The translations under genes and the position numbers were made by a program. The notes beneath the pieces are model-generated. The model made no database searches. It was not told the DNA's origin and worked only from the letters and a program-made list of their open reading frames with translations. This document shows, one piece after another, positions 35,876-44,002 of a DNA stretch of 64,000 nt. Source of the stretch: Bacteroidia bacterium (GTDB lineage: Bacteria; Bacteroidota; Bacteroidia; J057); assembly GCA_022760475.1 (NCBI GenBank), contig JALEFZ010000088.1, positions 62,001 through 126,000 on the forward strand, given 5' to 3'. Each line of letters starts with the position of its first letter. Position 1 is the stretch's first letter.

Positions 35876-38800
35876 ATGAAGCTACGCTTTGTCTTAATAA
35901 GCTTTTGCTTGCTTATCTATTCTTTTGCCTCAGCGCAATTGGCCCAGCCTACCTCCAACAGGGGAAAGTTATTCAAAGTTGAGGCTGAGCACCTTGAGGT
36001 CTATGCCTTCCAGCAAGATATACCAGCAGCCAATAAAATTGCAAGGATGGCTGAGCAAGCTCGTTACGAGTTGGGTATTCTTTATGATTATCGTCCTATC
36101 GGTGATTATAAATTTGTTTACTTTCCTTCTGCTCAGGCCCTTACCCATTCAAATCTGGAGTGGGGGGAAGAAGAATATCATCCTGGCAGAATTCAGCTAC
36201 CCGATGGAACCGGAATCATCATTCACCCGGGAACCAGCCGCGGACTTTACCAGGAAGTCAGGAAAGCAGTTGCCAGGGTAATTCTGGAAGAATTTGCCTC
36301 GGGTAACAGATTCAGCACCATGCTGCAGAAAGACATGTTGCTCTACGACGCCCAATGGTTCCTTGAAGGGCTGGTTGAGTATACAGGTTCTCCACTCAGC
36401 TATGCAGAAGAAAGCATCATTGCCGGAGCCTTGGAAAAGGATCTTATCGGCTTGGCCATTGAGGGCAATGGAGAAGTGAACCGTATCCTCAGGAAATCCA
36501 TTTGGCATTACATCGTCCATGAATATGGAGAGCAAAAAATCTCTGAAATAGTTTACCTGGTGAATATCTCACACTCCATTGAGTCTGGGATCATTTCTGT
36601 ATTGGGCATTACCCTGAATACCTTAACCCTTCGTTGGGAAAAATTTCTTCAGACCCGCTCTCAGAATCTGATTGTCAACAGAGATCCCATCAATGATTAT
36701 TCTCCTTCTGCAGATATCCAACTTCCCAAGGGGCAGAGCCTTGCTGGGATGGACTTTAGTCAGGATTCTAGCAAAATTGTGGCTTACCTCAATGCCAATG
36801 GCCTGTTACAAGTGAGCGTTTATGACCTGAATAGCAGGACATGGGAAGCCACTCCTATAAAAAGTAATTTTAAGCATGGCCATGCGGATTTGTTAGCGTT
36901 TCGTCTTCCAGTAAAGTGGCACCCTTCCAAAGCCATGATTTATGCTCCTGTGTTGAAAAATGCCACCTACCAATTGGCGGTTTATGACCTGGAAGAGAAA
37001 AAAGTAACATATCGAGAGCTTCCTGAAAATGTAAATCAGATTTATCAGATCGACTTTACCCATAATGGAAAAAGGATGGTCTTTTCAGCCTTGCATCGCG
37101 GCAGGATAGACATTTATGCAGGGCCTTCACTTGAGGGTAGTTTCAAAGCCCTCACCAACGATGCCTTTGATAACCTTGATCCCGTATGGAGCGAGGATGA
37201 TCAATCCATATTTTTTGTTTCAAATAGGAATCCCAAAGGAGACAGGAGTGTTAAAGCCCAGCTTTATTCCTATCAAAATGCCTTTGATCTGTATCAATTG
37301 ATACCTACTGGAGATACCTCACTTGTAGTCAACCTGAGTACTACGCCGCATATAAATGAAAGGTACCCTCAGGTTGCAGGAACCTCTGAGATCTGGTATT
37401 TGTCTGACAGGTCCGGTATCTATAATCTGGAGAGCATGGATGTCTTTTCTCACAAAAGCAGAGGCCTGACCAATCTGGCTGTAGGGCTTCGCGGACAAAG
37501 ACTGGATGGGTCGACACTCCTGGCAGCTCAGCCGGAAGGCGAGTCCGTGAGTCTATTCCTGTTAGAAAGATCTCAATTCCGCAAGGGAAAGTATCCTGAC
37601 CCCACCATTCAAAGGTTGGAAGATGATTCCAGAAGAAAAATTGCTGAGAGAAAGGAACAACTCAAAAAAGAGAAGCTTGAGAAAATCCTCCTCGAGAAAG
37701 AGAAAATCTCAGAAAAGAAGGAAGGTAAAAAGGAGGTAGTAAAAGAAGAAAGCAAGCCCAAAAAGAAGAAATCACCACGCTATTACATCTTTGATGATGA
37801 AGATGAACCCTACGAGGTAAAAACCGCTGACAAAGAATCGATCAGTGGAAGTACCCCACGGGTCCAGAATAAATCTCCAAATACAGTTTTTGGAAGGACA
37901 CCCAAACCATCCCTGGAGAGCATTGATGTATCAAGGGCTCAATTTGCTGGAAGTCCATTCAGGACCGACTTCACAGGCTTGAACTTTTACTATGACCCCA
38001 TCTCAACATTGGGCTTGCAGTTTGACTTGGGTTTTGAAGACTTGGCCAAAAATCACGAAGTAGACCTGCAGTGGATTCCTTTTATCAGACTCAGGGTTTC
38101 GCCCAGGGATCACATTGTAAAGGCAAGTTATGCTTATAAGAAAAACAAGATCGACATCATTGGAGATGCTGGACTCACCACAAGGTTTTTGTGGATTCAG
38201 GATATCTCTACTTCTTTGGACTCCTTGATCTTCAGATACAATAAGGTGTATGCCAATGTAGGGGGGCGATATCCGCTATCTGCCCAGTCCTATGTAGAGG
38301 GGAAAGTTGGTATCCTGCATCTGGATAGGCTTGACCAGCGATTGACAAGGTTAATCCTTCTGAACGACAGGGATAATTTATTGAATGGAGAAATCAAAGC
38401 TGCTTATGAAAATGTGGAGGAGAAAGATGGATTCCAGATAAAAGGCTTTAAGGCGGAAGCTTCAGCCAACTACTTTTATTCCATCAACAACAACCAACCT
38501 GCATTTTTCAGGACCAAGGCCAAACTGAATTTCTACCAGCCGGTCTACGAAAACATGGTATTTGCCCTGCAATTGTCAGGTGGCTTTAGTTCTGCGAAAT
38601 TTGTACCCCAATATTACCTGGGAGGTGTACCCGGGCAGCTTCACAATCCCCTGGTATTCCAACGCAGGGATGATAACAGGATTCGAGCCAATGGGGTAGA
38701 TACCGCCCTATATGCCATGCACTTTGCAGAATTTATCAATCCCATGAGGGGCTTTAGATACAATACCCGTTCGGGTTCTCGCTATGTCGTCGCTAACCTG

Positions 38801-39133
38801 GAGCTTAGAATCCCGGTTTCAAGGTTACTGAGGTATTCACTTCAACCGAATTCTTTGTACAACATCGAAATCGTTCCCTTCATTGATGCAGGTACGGTCT
38901 GGACAGAAGGAAATCCATTCTCCCAACGTAAACCCACTGATACACAGTTTATCACAAGTGGAAATGTGACAATTAAGCTGCAAACCCTCAAAAGTCCCTT
39001 CCTTATTGGAATGGGAAGTGGTTTGAGGATAAAATTACTGAGTTGGACAGCGAGGTTTGATCTTGCATGGGGGCTCGATGACTTTGTGCTTCAAAGGCCT
39101 CAATTGACGACTTCGGTAAGTAAGAATTTCTAA
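35876..39133 (+). CDS. Tripartite envelope protein: peptidase-like domain, TolB-like propeller, outer-membrane barrel
   Basis: A 1085-residue exported protein with a signal peptide (LLIYSFASAQL). Residues ~25-265 resemble the peptidase MA-like fold but the expected HExxH is missing (only EEFAS at the place). Residues ~280-575 form a TolB/DPP-type beta propeller (MDFSQDSSKIVAYLN; DPVWSEDDQSIFFVSNRNP; WYLSDRSGIYNLES). A strongly charged linker follows (EKKEGKKEVVKEESKPKKKK, ~613-645). From ~690 to the end come repeated amphipathic strands ending in SVSKNF, as in BamA/surface-antigen barrels. It likely sits in the outer membrane with its propeller in the periplasm. The precise role is unknown; Bacteroidota homologues are generally annotated as TolB-like. 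Confidence 0.85.
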   Translation: MKLRFVLISFCLLIYSFASAQLAQPTSNRGKLFKVEAEHLEVYAFQQDIPAANKIARMAEQARYELGILYDYRPIGDYKFVYFPSAQALTHSNLEWGEEEYHPGRIQLPDGTGIIIHPGTSRGLYQEVRKAVARVILEEFASGNRFSTMLQKDMLLYDAQWFLEGLVEYTGSPLSYAEESIIAGALEKDLIGLAIEGNGEVNRILRKSIWHYIVHEYGEQKISEIVYLVNISHSIESGIISVLGITLNTLTLRWEKFLQTRSQNLIVNRDPINDYSPSADIQLPKGQSLAGMDFSQDSSKIVAYLNANGLLQVSVYDLNSRTWEATPIKSNFKHGHADLLAFRLPVKWHPSKAMIYAPVLKNATYQLAVYDLEEKKVTYRELPENVNQIYQIDFTHNGKRMVFSALHRGRIDIYAGPSLEGSFKALTNDAFDNLDPVWSEDDQSIFFVSNRNPKGDRSVKAQLYSYQNAFDLYQLIPTGDTSLVVNLSTTPHINERYPQVAGTSEIWYLSDRSGIYNLESMDVFSHKSRGLTNLAVGLRGQRLDGSTLLAAQPEGESVSLFLLERSQFRKGKYPDPTIQRLEDDSRRKIAERKEQLKKEKLEKILLEKEKISEKKEGKKEVVKEESKPKKKKSPRYYIFDDEDEPYEVKTADKESISGSTPRVQNKSPNTVFGRTPKPSLESIDVSRAQFAGSPFRTDFTGLNFYYDPISTLGLQFDLGFEDLAKNHEVDLQWIPFIRLRVSPRDHIVKASYAYKKNKIDIIGDAGLTTRFLWIQDISTSLDSLIFRYNKVYANVGGRYPLSAQSYVEGKVGILHLDRLDQRLTRLILLNDRDNLLNGEIKAAYENVEEKDGFQIKGFKAEASANYFYSINNNQPAFFRTKAKLNFYQPVYENMVFALQLSGGFSSAKFVPQYYLGGVPGQLHNPLVFQRRDDNRIRANGVDTALYAMHFAEFINPMRGFRYNTRSGSRYVVANLELRIPVSRLLRYSLQPNSLYNIEIVPFIDAGTVWTEGNPFSQRKPTDTQFITSGNVTIKLQTLKSPFLIGMGSGLRIKLLSWTARFDLAWGLDDFVLQRPQLTTSVSKNF

Positions 39134-39157
39134 ATTTTAAAAAATATCATTCTGTAG

Positions 39158-39182
39158 GCAGGAATCCTTAATGGCTTCCTGC
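39158..39182 (+). terminator. Terminator after the 1085-residue gene
   Basis: GCAGGAA at 39158-39164 pairs with TTCCTGC at 39176-39182, with two further inner pairs, followed by ATTTTTTT. It overlaps the ATG at 39171, supporting the later start (39216) for the next gene. Confidence 0.75.
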
Positions 39183-39215
39183 ATTTTTTTATTTTGCACC
39201 TCAGAAGATGAACCT

Positions 39216-40196
39216 ATGAACGTTAGAACCCTTATTCTGCTTTTGGTATTGGTGCTTGGTGCCGGAGTTTACTTTTTCTTTTTCTATGGAAAAGAGGGAA
39301 GTAGCCTTTCGTTTAATGAAAGTAATTTCTCTGTGGAAGATACGGCCTCGGTGAGTAAGATGACCCTGACAAGGGTTATCCAGGGCGAAGAGAAATTGAG
39401 ATTGAGCCTGGAAAAGAAAGGAGGGAAGTGGAGGGTCAATGAAAAGTTTGATGCTTTCGAGCCAAGGGTTCAGCAGACCCTGGATGTATTGTACAAAATG
39501 AAGGTGAGAGAGGCACTTACAGCTTCTGCAAAGCAGTCTGGGATAAAGTTCTTCAATGCTTTACACACAAGGCTTGACATTTATCAGGAGGGAAAGCTCT
39601 CCAAAAGCATTCTGATCGGAACACAGACCAAGGATGCGAAAGGAACTGTCATGATGATCAATGGCAGCAACAGTCCCTATGTGCTGGAAATACCAGGCTT
39701 GCCGGGATATCTGAATGTCTACTTTCCAATGGATTTAAATATTTGGAGAGAGAATCTGCTTTTTTATGCTACCAAGGAAGATATTCTATCCTTTGAGATT
39801 GTCTTTGATTCTCTTCCTGCAAAAAGAAACCTACGCTGGGTCAATGTAAACGATGATCCCAAACTGGCTGATGGAACTTCTGGAAGCCTAAAGACCAGTC
39901 AATATTTTTCTCTTTTCAAGGGGAAGGTATTTGGCGAAACCTTTGTGGGGGCTGATTACCCGGATAAATTAAAAAAGCTGAAAAAGCAGCAGCCCACATT
40001 TCAGATTAAAGTAACTTATTTAGACGGCACCGAAAGGGAGATATATTTGTTTAAGAGAAACAACAACCCGAACAATTATTTCGGATACATCAAGGGCAAG
40101 AATGAATTGATTACCGTTCAAACCTTTGTGATAGACAAATTCCTGAAGGATAAATCCTATTTCCTGGATGGCGAAATCAAGGCTTCCCTCAGGTAG
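39216..40196 (+). CDS. DUF4340 domain protein
   Basis: A 326-residue protein beginning MNVRTLILLLVLVLGAGVYFFFFYGKEG, a membrane anchor, then a soluble domain with the DUF4340 pattern (KMTLTRVIQGEEKLRLSLEKKGGKWRVN; TASAKQSGIKFFNALHTRLD; IPGLPGYLNVYFPMDLNIWREN). Members often lie beside gliding or ABC-transporter genes, not here. I chose the start at 39216: an earlier ATG at 39171 falls inside the previous gene's terminator. It converges on the DUF4159 gene, stop codons 4 bp apart, with no terminator between. Confidence 0.88.
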   Translation: MNVRTLILLLVLVLGAGVYFFFFYGKEGSSLSFNESNFSVEDTASVSKMTLTRVIQGEEKLRLSLEKKGGKWRVNEKFDAFEPRVQQTLDVLYKMKVREALTASAKQSGIKFFNALHTRLDIYQEGKLSKSILIGTQTKDAKGTVMMINGSNSPYVLEIPGLPGYLNVYFPMDLNIWRENLLFYATKEDILSFEIVFDSLPAKRNLRWVNVNDDPKLADGTSGSLKTSQYFSLFKGKVFGETFVGADYPDKLKKLKKQQPTFQIKVTYLDGTEREIYLFKRNNNPNNYFGYIKGKNELITVQTFVIDKFLKDKSYFLDGEIKASLR

Positions 40197-40200
40197 CTTT

Positions 40201-40863
40201 CTAATTATTGATGGCCCAAAGGACAATGTTCATGCCCATCTGTAGGGCTTTTTCCCTCAATTCAATGGGATCATTGTGGACATTCTTGTCTTCCCAGCCA
40301 TCTCCCAAATCACATTCGTAGGTGTAGAAACAAACTACCCTATTCTCATAAACAAGGGCTAGTCCTTGGGGAGGCTTGTTGTCATGCTCATGGACTTTGG
40401 GTAAGCCTTTGTCGAAGTCAATATGCTGATGGTAAATTTTATGCGAAAATGGCAGTTCTATCCATTCCAGGTCTGGGAAAACCTTCTTCATTTCTCTACG
40501 GACAAATTTGTCCATCCCATAATTGTCATCGATGTGTAGAAATCCACCTGAGATGAGGTATAAGCGAAGGTTTTTGGCTTCGTTGTCAGAGAAGCTAACA
40601 TTTCCATGTCCAGTCATGTAGACGTATGGGTATTGGAAAATTTGCGATCCTCCTGCCTCTACGATCTCTTCCTGGGAGGCGATTTTCGTCGTGCTATGGT
40701 TATTGATATACTTAATCAGGTTCGGCACGGATGTAGGGTTGGCATACCAGTCTCCCCCTCCTTCATATTTGAGTTTCCCGATTTTGAAATGTGCAGAACC
40801 TGTCTGTCCCTGCAGACAGTTGAACAGGAAAAATGAGGATAATATCAATAAAAGATTTCGCAT
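40201..40863 (-). CDS. DUF4159 domain protein, exported
   Basis: A 220-residue protein with a signal peptide (LILSSFFLFNCLQGQ). The mature domain matches DUF4159: FKIGKLKYEGGGDWYANP, YPYVYMTGHGNVSFSD, GGFLHIDDNYGMD, and the end GWEDKNVHNDP. Function unknown; in other genomes the family often sits in MoxR/VWA operons, but no MoxR or VWA gene is nearby. It lies on the minus strand with the adjacent 234-bp gap at its 5' side. Confidence 0.9.
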   Translation of the reverse strand: MRNLLLILSSFFLFNCLQGQTGSAHFKIGKLKYEGGGDWYANPTSVPNLIKYINNHSTTKIASQEEIVEAGGSQIFQYPYVYMTGHGNVSFSDNEAKNLRLYLISGGFLHIDDNYGMDKFVRREMKKVFPDLEWIELPFSHKIYHQHIDFDKGLPKVHEHDNKPPQGLALVYENRVVCFYTYECDLGDGWEDKNVHNDPIELREKALQMGMNIVLWAINN

Positions 40864-41097
40864 ATATGTCTAACGATTATTGCTAAGAGGGGGTTTGATA
40901 GTAGAATGTTAAAATAATGCTTTTATCCAGAAAATGAAGTTCTATCCATTCATAGAAGCTTCATAAGCTGAGGTAGAAATTCAATACTGAGATTGTATCA
41001 GTAGTGCAGATTTGTTAAAATAATTTGCATTTCTATTTTTTTTAGTATTTTGTTGTCAATTATTCACCTATTCCCATTTGATTTAATTTAGTTGTAT

Positions 41098-41754
41098 ATG
41101 GTTCACACGGATACATTCAATTTCCTGCTTGACCTGAAGGAGCACAATACCAAAGATTGGTTTGATGAAAACCGCGGCAGGTATCAGGAGGCCAGAAACA
41201 ACGTCATTTCAATTACCGATCAACTACTTGAAGGAATTGCAGAGTTCGACCCTTCACTGGAAGGAATAGAACCGAAAAAGTGCCTGTTCAGGATCAATCG
41301 TGATGTGCGCTTTTCCAACAATAAAGATCCATATAAAACCAATTTTGGCATATCAATGGCCAGTGGAGGGAAAAATTCCGGCAATGCCGGATATTATGTA
41401 AACATTGATCCCGCTGAAGGCTTTGCCGGTGGAGGATTCTACATGCCGCCTTCTCCCATACTGAAAAAAGTCCGTGCCCATATAGACCTTCATGGCGAAG
41501 AATTGGAAAAGGCAGTAAGTACGCCTGCCTTCAAAAAGATATTTGGTGAGCTGGATGCCGGGAAAAGCCTCAAAACTGCCCCCAAAGGATTCCCCAAAGA
41601 TCATCCACACATTCATTTTCTGCGAATGAAGAGTTTTACCGCCATCAAATCTATAAACCTTGATGACATGAACTCGGAGAAAATGGTTCCATTATGCCTG
41701 GAAGCATTTGAAGCCATAAGCCCCTTGATTCGCTTTTTGAATGATGGGATGTAA
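41098..41754 (+). CDS. DUF2461 domain protein
   Basis: A 218-residue cytosolic protein of the DUF2461 (TIGR02453) family: FLLDLKEHNTKDWFDENRGRY, KCLFRINRDVRFSNNKDPYKTN, YYVNIDPAEGFAGGGFYMP. No function is known. The translated frame can be opened at a TTG at 41092, but the ATG at 41098 is a better start and matches the usual start of the family just before the conserved LLDL. Converges on surE with a 3-bp gap between stop codons. Confidence 0.9.
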   Translation: MVHTDTFNFLLDLKEHNTKDWFDENRGRYQEARNNVISITDQLLEGIAEFDPSLEGIEPKKCLFRINRDVRFSNNKDPYKTNFGISMASGGKNSGNAGYYVNIDPAEGFAGGGFYMPPSPILKKVRAHIDLHGEELEKAVSTPAFKKIFGELDAGKSLKTAPKGFPKDHPHIHFLRMKSFTAIKSINLDDMNSEKMVPLCLEAFEAISPLIRFLNDGM

Positions 41755-41757
41755 AAC

Positions 41758-42537
41758 CTACAACTTAAAATCCAGTTTGCTTAAATCTGCAATCTCTGAA
41801 AGCGCAGTCAGGTCATGGGTCATGGGAGTTACAGAGACATATCCTTCCGTCAAGGCATGGACATCTGTATCAGTCCCCTCATCTTGCAGGTCAAAATTAC
41901 CCGTAAGCCAATAATATTTCCTGCCATATGGGTCGACCCTTTCGTCGAACTCTTCTACCCATCTTCCCATGGCTTGGCGTACCACTTTGATGCCTTTGAT
42001 TTCATCTTCAGGTAGATAGGGAATATTGACGTTTAATAGTTGGCCTGCCTTGAGTTTGTTGGTTGTAACTTCCTTTAGAATAGCTCTCACAACAGCCTTG
42101 GAAGGGTTCATATCGGCTCCATGCTGGAAGTTGCCCAGGGAGAATCCCACAGAGGGCACCGATTGGATGGCACCTTCACGAGCAGCCGATAGGGTCCCAG
42201 AATAAATCGAACTTACGGAAGAATTATAGCCATGGTTGATTCCTGATAGAATCAAATCCGGTGTCTTATCCATTAACACCCCTGTAGCGAGTTTCACGCA
42301 ATCAGCAGGCGTTCCTGAAGCGGCAAACGCCTGTACATCGAAAGGCAATTTCTCCTTGGTCAGGCGAAGGGGTTTGCCAATGCTGATGGCGTGTCCCATG
42401 CCACTTTGAGGGCTATCGGGAGCTACCACAGTAACTTCTCCAAACTCCATTGCGACCTCTACCAATGCTGCTATACCAGGAGCATGGATTCCATCGTCGT
42501 TAGATACCAGTATGTGAAGGGGGTTATTCATTTGCAA
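41758..42537 (-). CDS. surE: 5'/3'-nucleotidase SurE
   Basis: A 259-residue stationary-phase survival phosphatase that removes phosphate from nucleoside monophosphates, metal-dependent and cytosolic. The N-terminal HILVSNDDGIHAPG with metal-binding D14 and D15 is diagnostic, followed by VVAPDSPQSGMGHAI, ASGTPADCV and LILSGINHGYN. Length is normal. The start may also be the second ATG at 42531 (MNNPL), two codons in. Downstream on the minus strand it ends right against the DUF2461 gene; upstream after 42 bp lies the sirtuin gene, probably in the same unit. Confidence 0.96.
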   Translation of the reverse strand: MQMNNPLHILVSNDDGIHAPGIAALVEVAMEFGEVTVVAPDSPQSGMGHAISIGKPLRLTKEKLPFDVQAFAASGTPADCVKLATGVLMDKTPDLILSGINHGYNSSVSSIYSGTLSAAREGAIQSVPSVGFSLGNFQHGADMNPSKAVVRAILKEVTTNKLKAGQLLNVNIPYLPEDEIKGIKVVRQAMGRWVEEFDERVDPYGRKYYWLTGNFDLQDEGTDTDVHALTEGYVSVTPMTHDLTALSEIADLSKLDFKL

Positions 42538-42579
42538 AAAACTATTCAGTAAACATTTCAGCTCAAGTTAGTCCAAATT

Positions 42580-43299
42580 TCAGGATTCATCCGAATCATT
42601 GAGCTGGTATTCTTTTTCTTCCTCTATCAGTTGGGCTACCAACATGGGCACACCTTCAGTTGCAGATTTTTGGAGGTAGCTCACATTCCCATCAATTTTG
42701 ACATCAGGGATTACAGGGTCAACCACATAAATGGGATTCTCAGTAGCTACAAAATCTACCAGGCTGCTTGCAGGATAAACACTTAAGGAAGTTCCGATAA
42801 TCAGGAAAATATCTGCAATAGCCGCCAATTGGACGGCATACTCAATGGCGGGTACTGCCTCTCCAAACCAAACTATATTGGGACGAAGCTGATTGCCATC
42901 CGGAGCCAAATCTCCGAGCTGTATGTCATCCTGAAGCTCGACAATACAGCCAGGGTCAGCTACCGATCTCCCCTCAAAAAGGGAACCATGCAAATGCAAG
43001 ATCGTTTGAGTTCCTGCACGTTCATGCAGGTCGTCAACGTTTTGGGTAATTACGACTACCTGAAAATATTTTTCAAGCTCTACCAGAGCCTCATGGGCAG
43101 CATTGGGGAGGGCTTCCATCGCTTGCTTACGGCGCTCGTTGTAGAAATTTAAGACCCTTTCAGGATCGGCATGAAATCCCTGTGGAGAGGCTACATCTTC
43201 AATTTTGTAACCTTCCCAAAGCCCACCGGAGTCTCGAAATGTTTTTAATCCGCTCTCGGCACTAATACCCGATCCCGTCAAAACAACCAAACGCTTCAT
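42580..43299 (-). CDS. cobB: NAD-dependent protein deacylase (sirtuin), Zn cysteines missing
   Basis: A 239-residue sirtuin that removes acyl groups from protein lysines using NAD. Motifs: VVLTGSGISAESGLKTFRD (NAD binding), QNVDDLHERAG, catalytic H104 in HLHGSLF, GTSLSVYPA. The pair Y53 and R56 (FYNER) is the signature of class III desuccinylases/demalonylases. The four zinc-binding cysteines seen in most sirtuins are replaced here; only one cysteine (C118) lies in the region. Bacteroidota sirtuins of this type without zinc are known. Upstream neighbour of surE in a likely two-gene unit. Confidence 0.93.
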   Translation of the reverse strand: MKRLVVLTGSGISAESGLKTFRDSGGLWEGYKIEDVASPQGFHADPERVLNFYNERRKQAMEALPNAAHEALVELEKYFQVVVITQNVDDLHERAGTQTILHLHGSLFEGRSVADPGCIVELQDDIQLGDLAPDGNQLRPNIVWFGEAVPAIEYAVQLAAIADIFLIIGTSLSVYPASSLVDFVATENPIYVVDPVIPDVKIDGNVSYLQKSATEGVPMLVAQLIEEEKEYQLNDSDES

Positions 43300-43485
43300 G
43301 CTGCAAGTTGATTTTGCCCGAATATAATCAAGCGTACTTAATTATAGAAAATGAAATTGGGAAACAGCTGGAATTATTTGGTGAATGATTTATCGCAGGA
43401 TAAAATCCTTTACTTGTATTATCTTGGGATACGCTAACGCAATGTTTTTTCCCCTTACAAACAGAAAAAAAACAATTTCAAAGCG

Positions 43486-43968
43486 ATGAAAAAGTATTTC
43501 CTCATTCTTATCCTGCCTCTCTTTGCCATTTCGTGCCAGCCAAGTCTGGAAAACCTTCTTCCTGGAGATAATTCCGACTGGGAAGTAGAGCGTGTAACCT
43601 ATGAATTGACCTGGGATTTTTCTCTAATTGAAAGTACAGATATAGATACCCTAGGTGAAATGAAGTTTTTGGCGAATGGCCGTGGATTTTGGGACAATGG
43701 AAAGATAAGGGTAAAAACAGATATCATCGAAGGCGACAGCTTCAGGTGGGCTGCTACAGAAAACCGAGTAGAAATTCGCTTTGACCTTGAACAGGAGGAA
43801 ATAGATCAGCCAAACAATCAGTTGTTCGATTTTCAGGTGCTTGAAAATGAGCGAGAAAGGCAAATTTGGAGGCACGAAAATGAATTCAAAGTATTCAATC
43901 CGCAGAAGAGGGACTCTTGCGATGCAAGGCTGATTTGGCAATGGCGTCTAAATAAAAAAGGGGAATGA
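43486..43968 (+). CDS. Hypothetical lipoprotein
   Basis: A 160-residue lipoprotein: MKKYFLILILPLFAISCQPS ends in an ISC lipobox, cysteine C17. The mature part is a mostly polar beta-strand sequence (WEVERVTYELTWDF, VEIRFDLEQEEI, QIWRHENEF), compatible with a small lipocalin-like barrel, but I cannot name a family. Its stop codon lies inside the terminator hairpin of the converging SprB-repeat gene. It is a single-gene unit. Confidence 0.8.
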   Translation: MKKYFLILILPLFAISCQPSLENLLPGDNSDWEVERVTYELTWDFSLIESTDIDTLGEMKFLANGRGFWDNGKIRVKTDIIEGDSFRWAATENRVEIRFDLEQEEIDQPNNQLFDFQVLENERERQIWRHENEFKVFNPQKRDSCDARLIWQWRLNKKGE

Positions 43969-43983
43969 GTTGCCCCATTCCCC
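43960..43983 (-). terminator. Terminator after the SprB-repeat gene
   Basis: GGGGAATG at 43960-43967 pairs with CATTCCCC at 43976-43983; on the minus strand it is followed by CTTTTTTATTT. It overlaps the stop codon of the plus-strand lipoprotein gene. Confidence 0.8.
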
Positions 43984-44002
43984 ACTAGATCTTCTATTTT
44001 CT

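Noticed and set aside
35794..35982. 62-codon plus-strand frame before the 1085-residue gene
   Set aside because: It overlaps the leader hairpin and the first 100 bases of the true gene in another frame, with no family resemblance.
39171..39215. Earlier start for the DUF4340 gene
   Set aside because: The ATG at 39171 sits within a terminator hairpin; the ATG at 39216 begins a clean membrane anchor.
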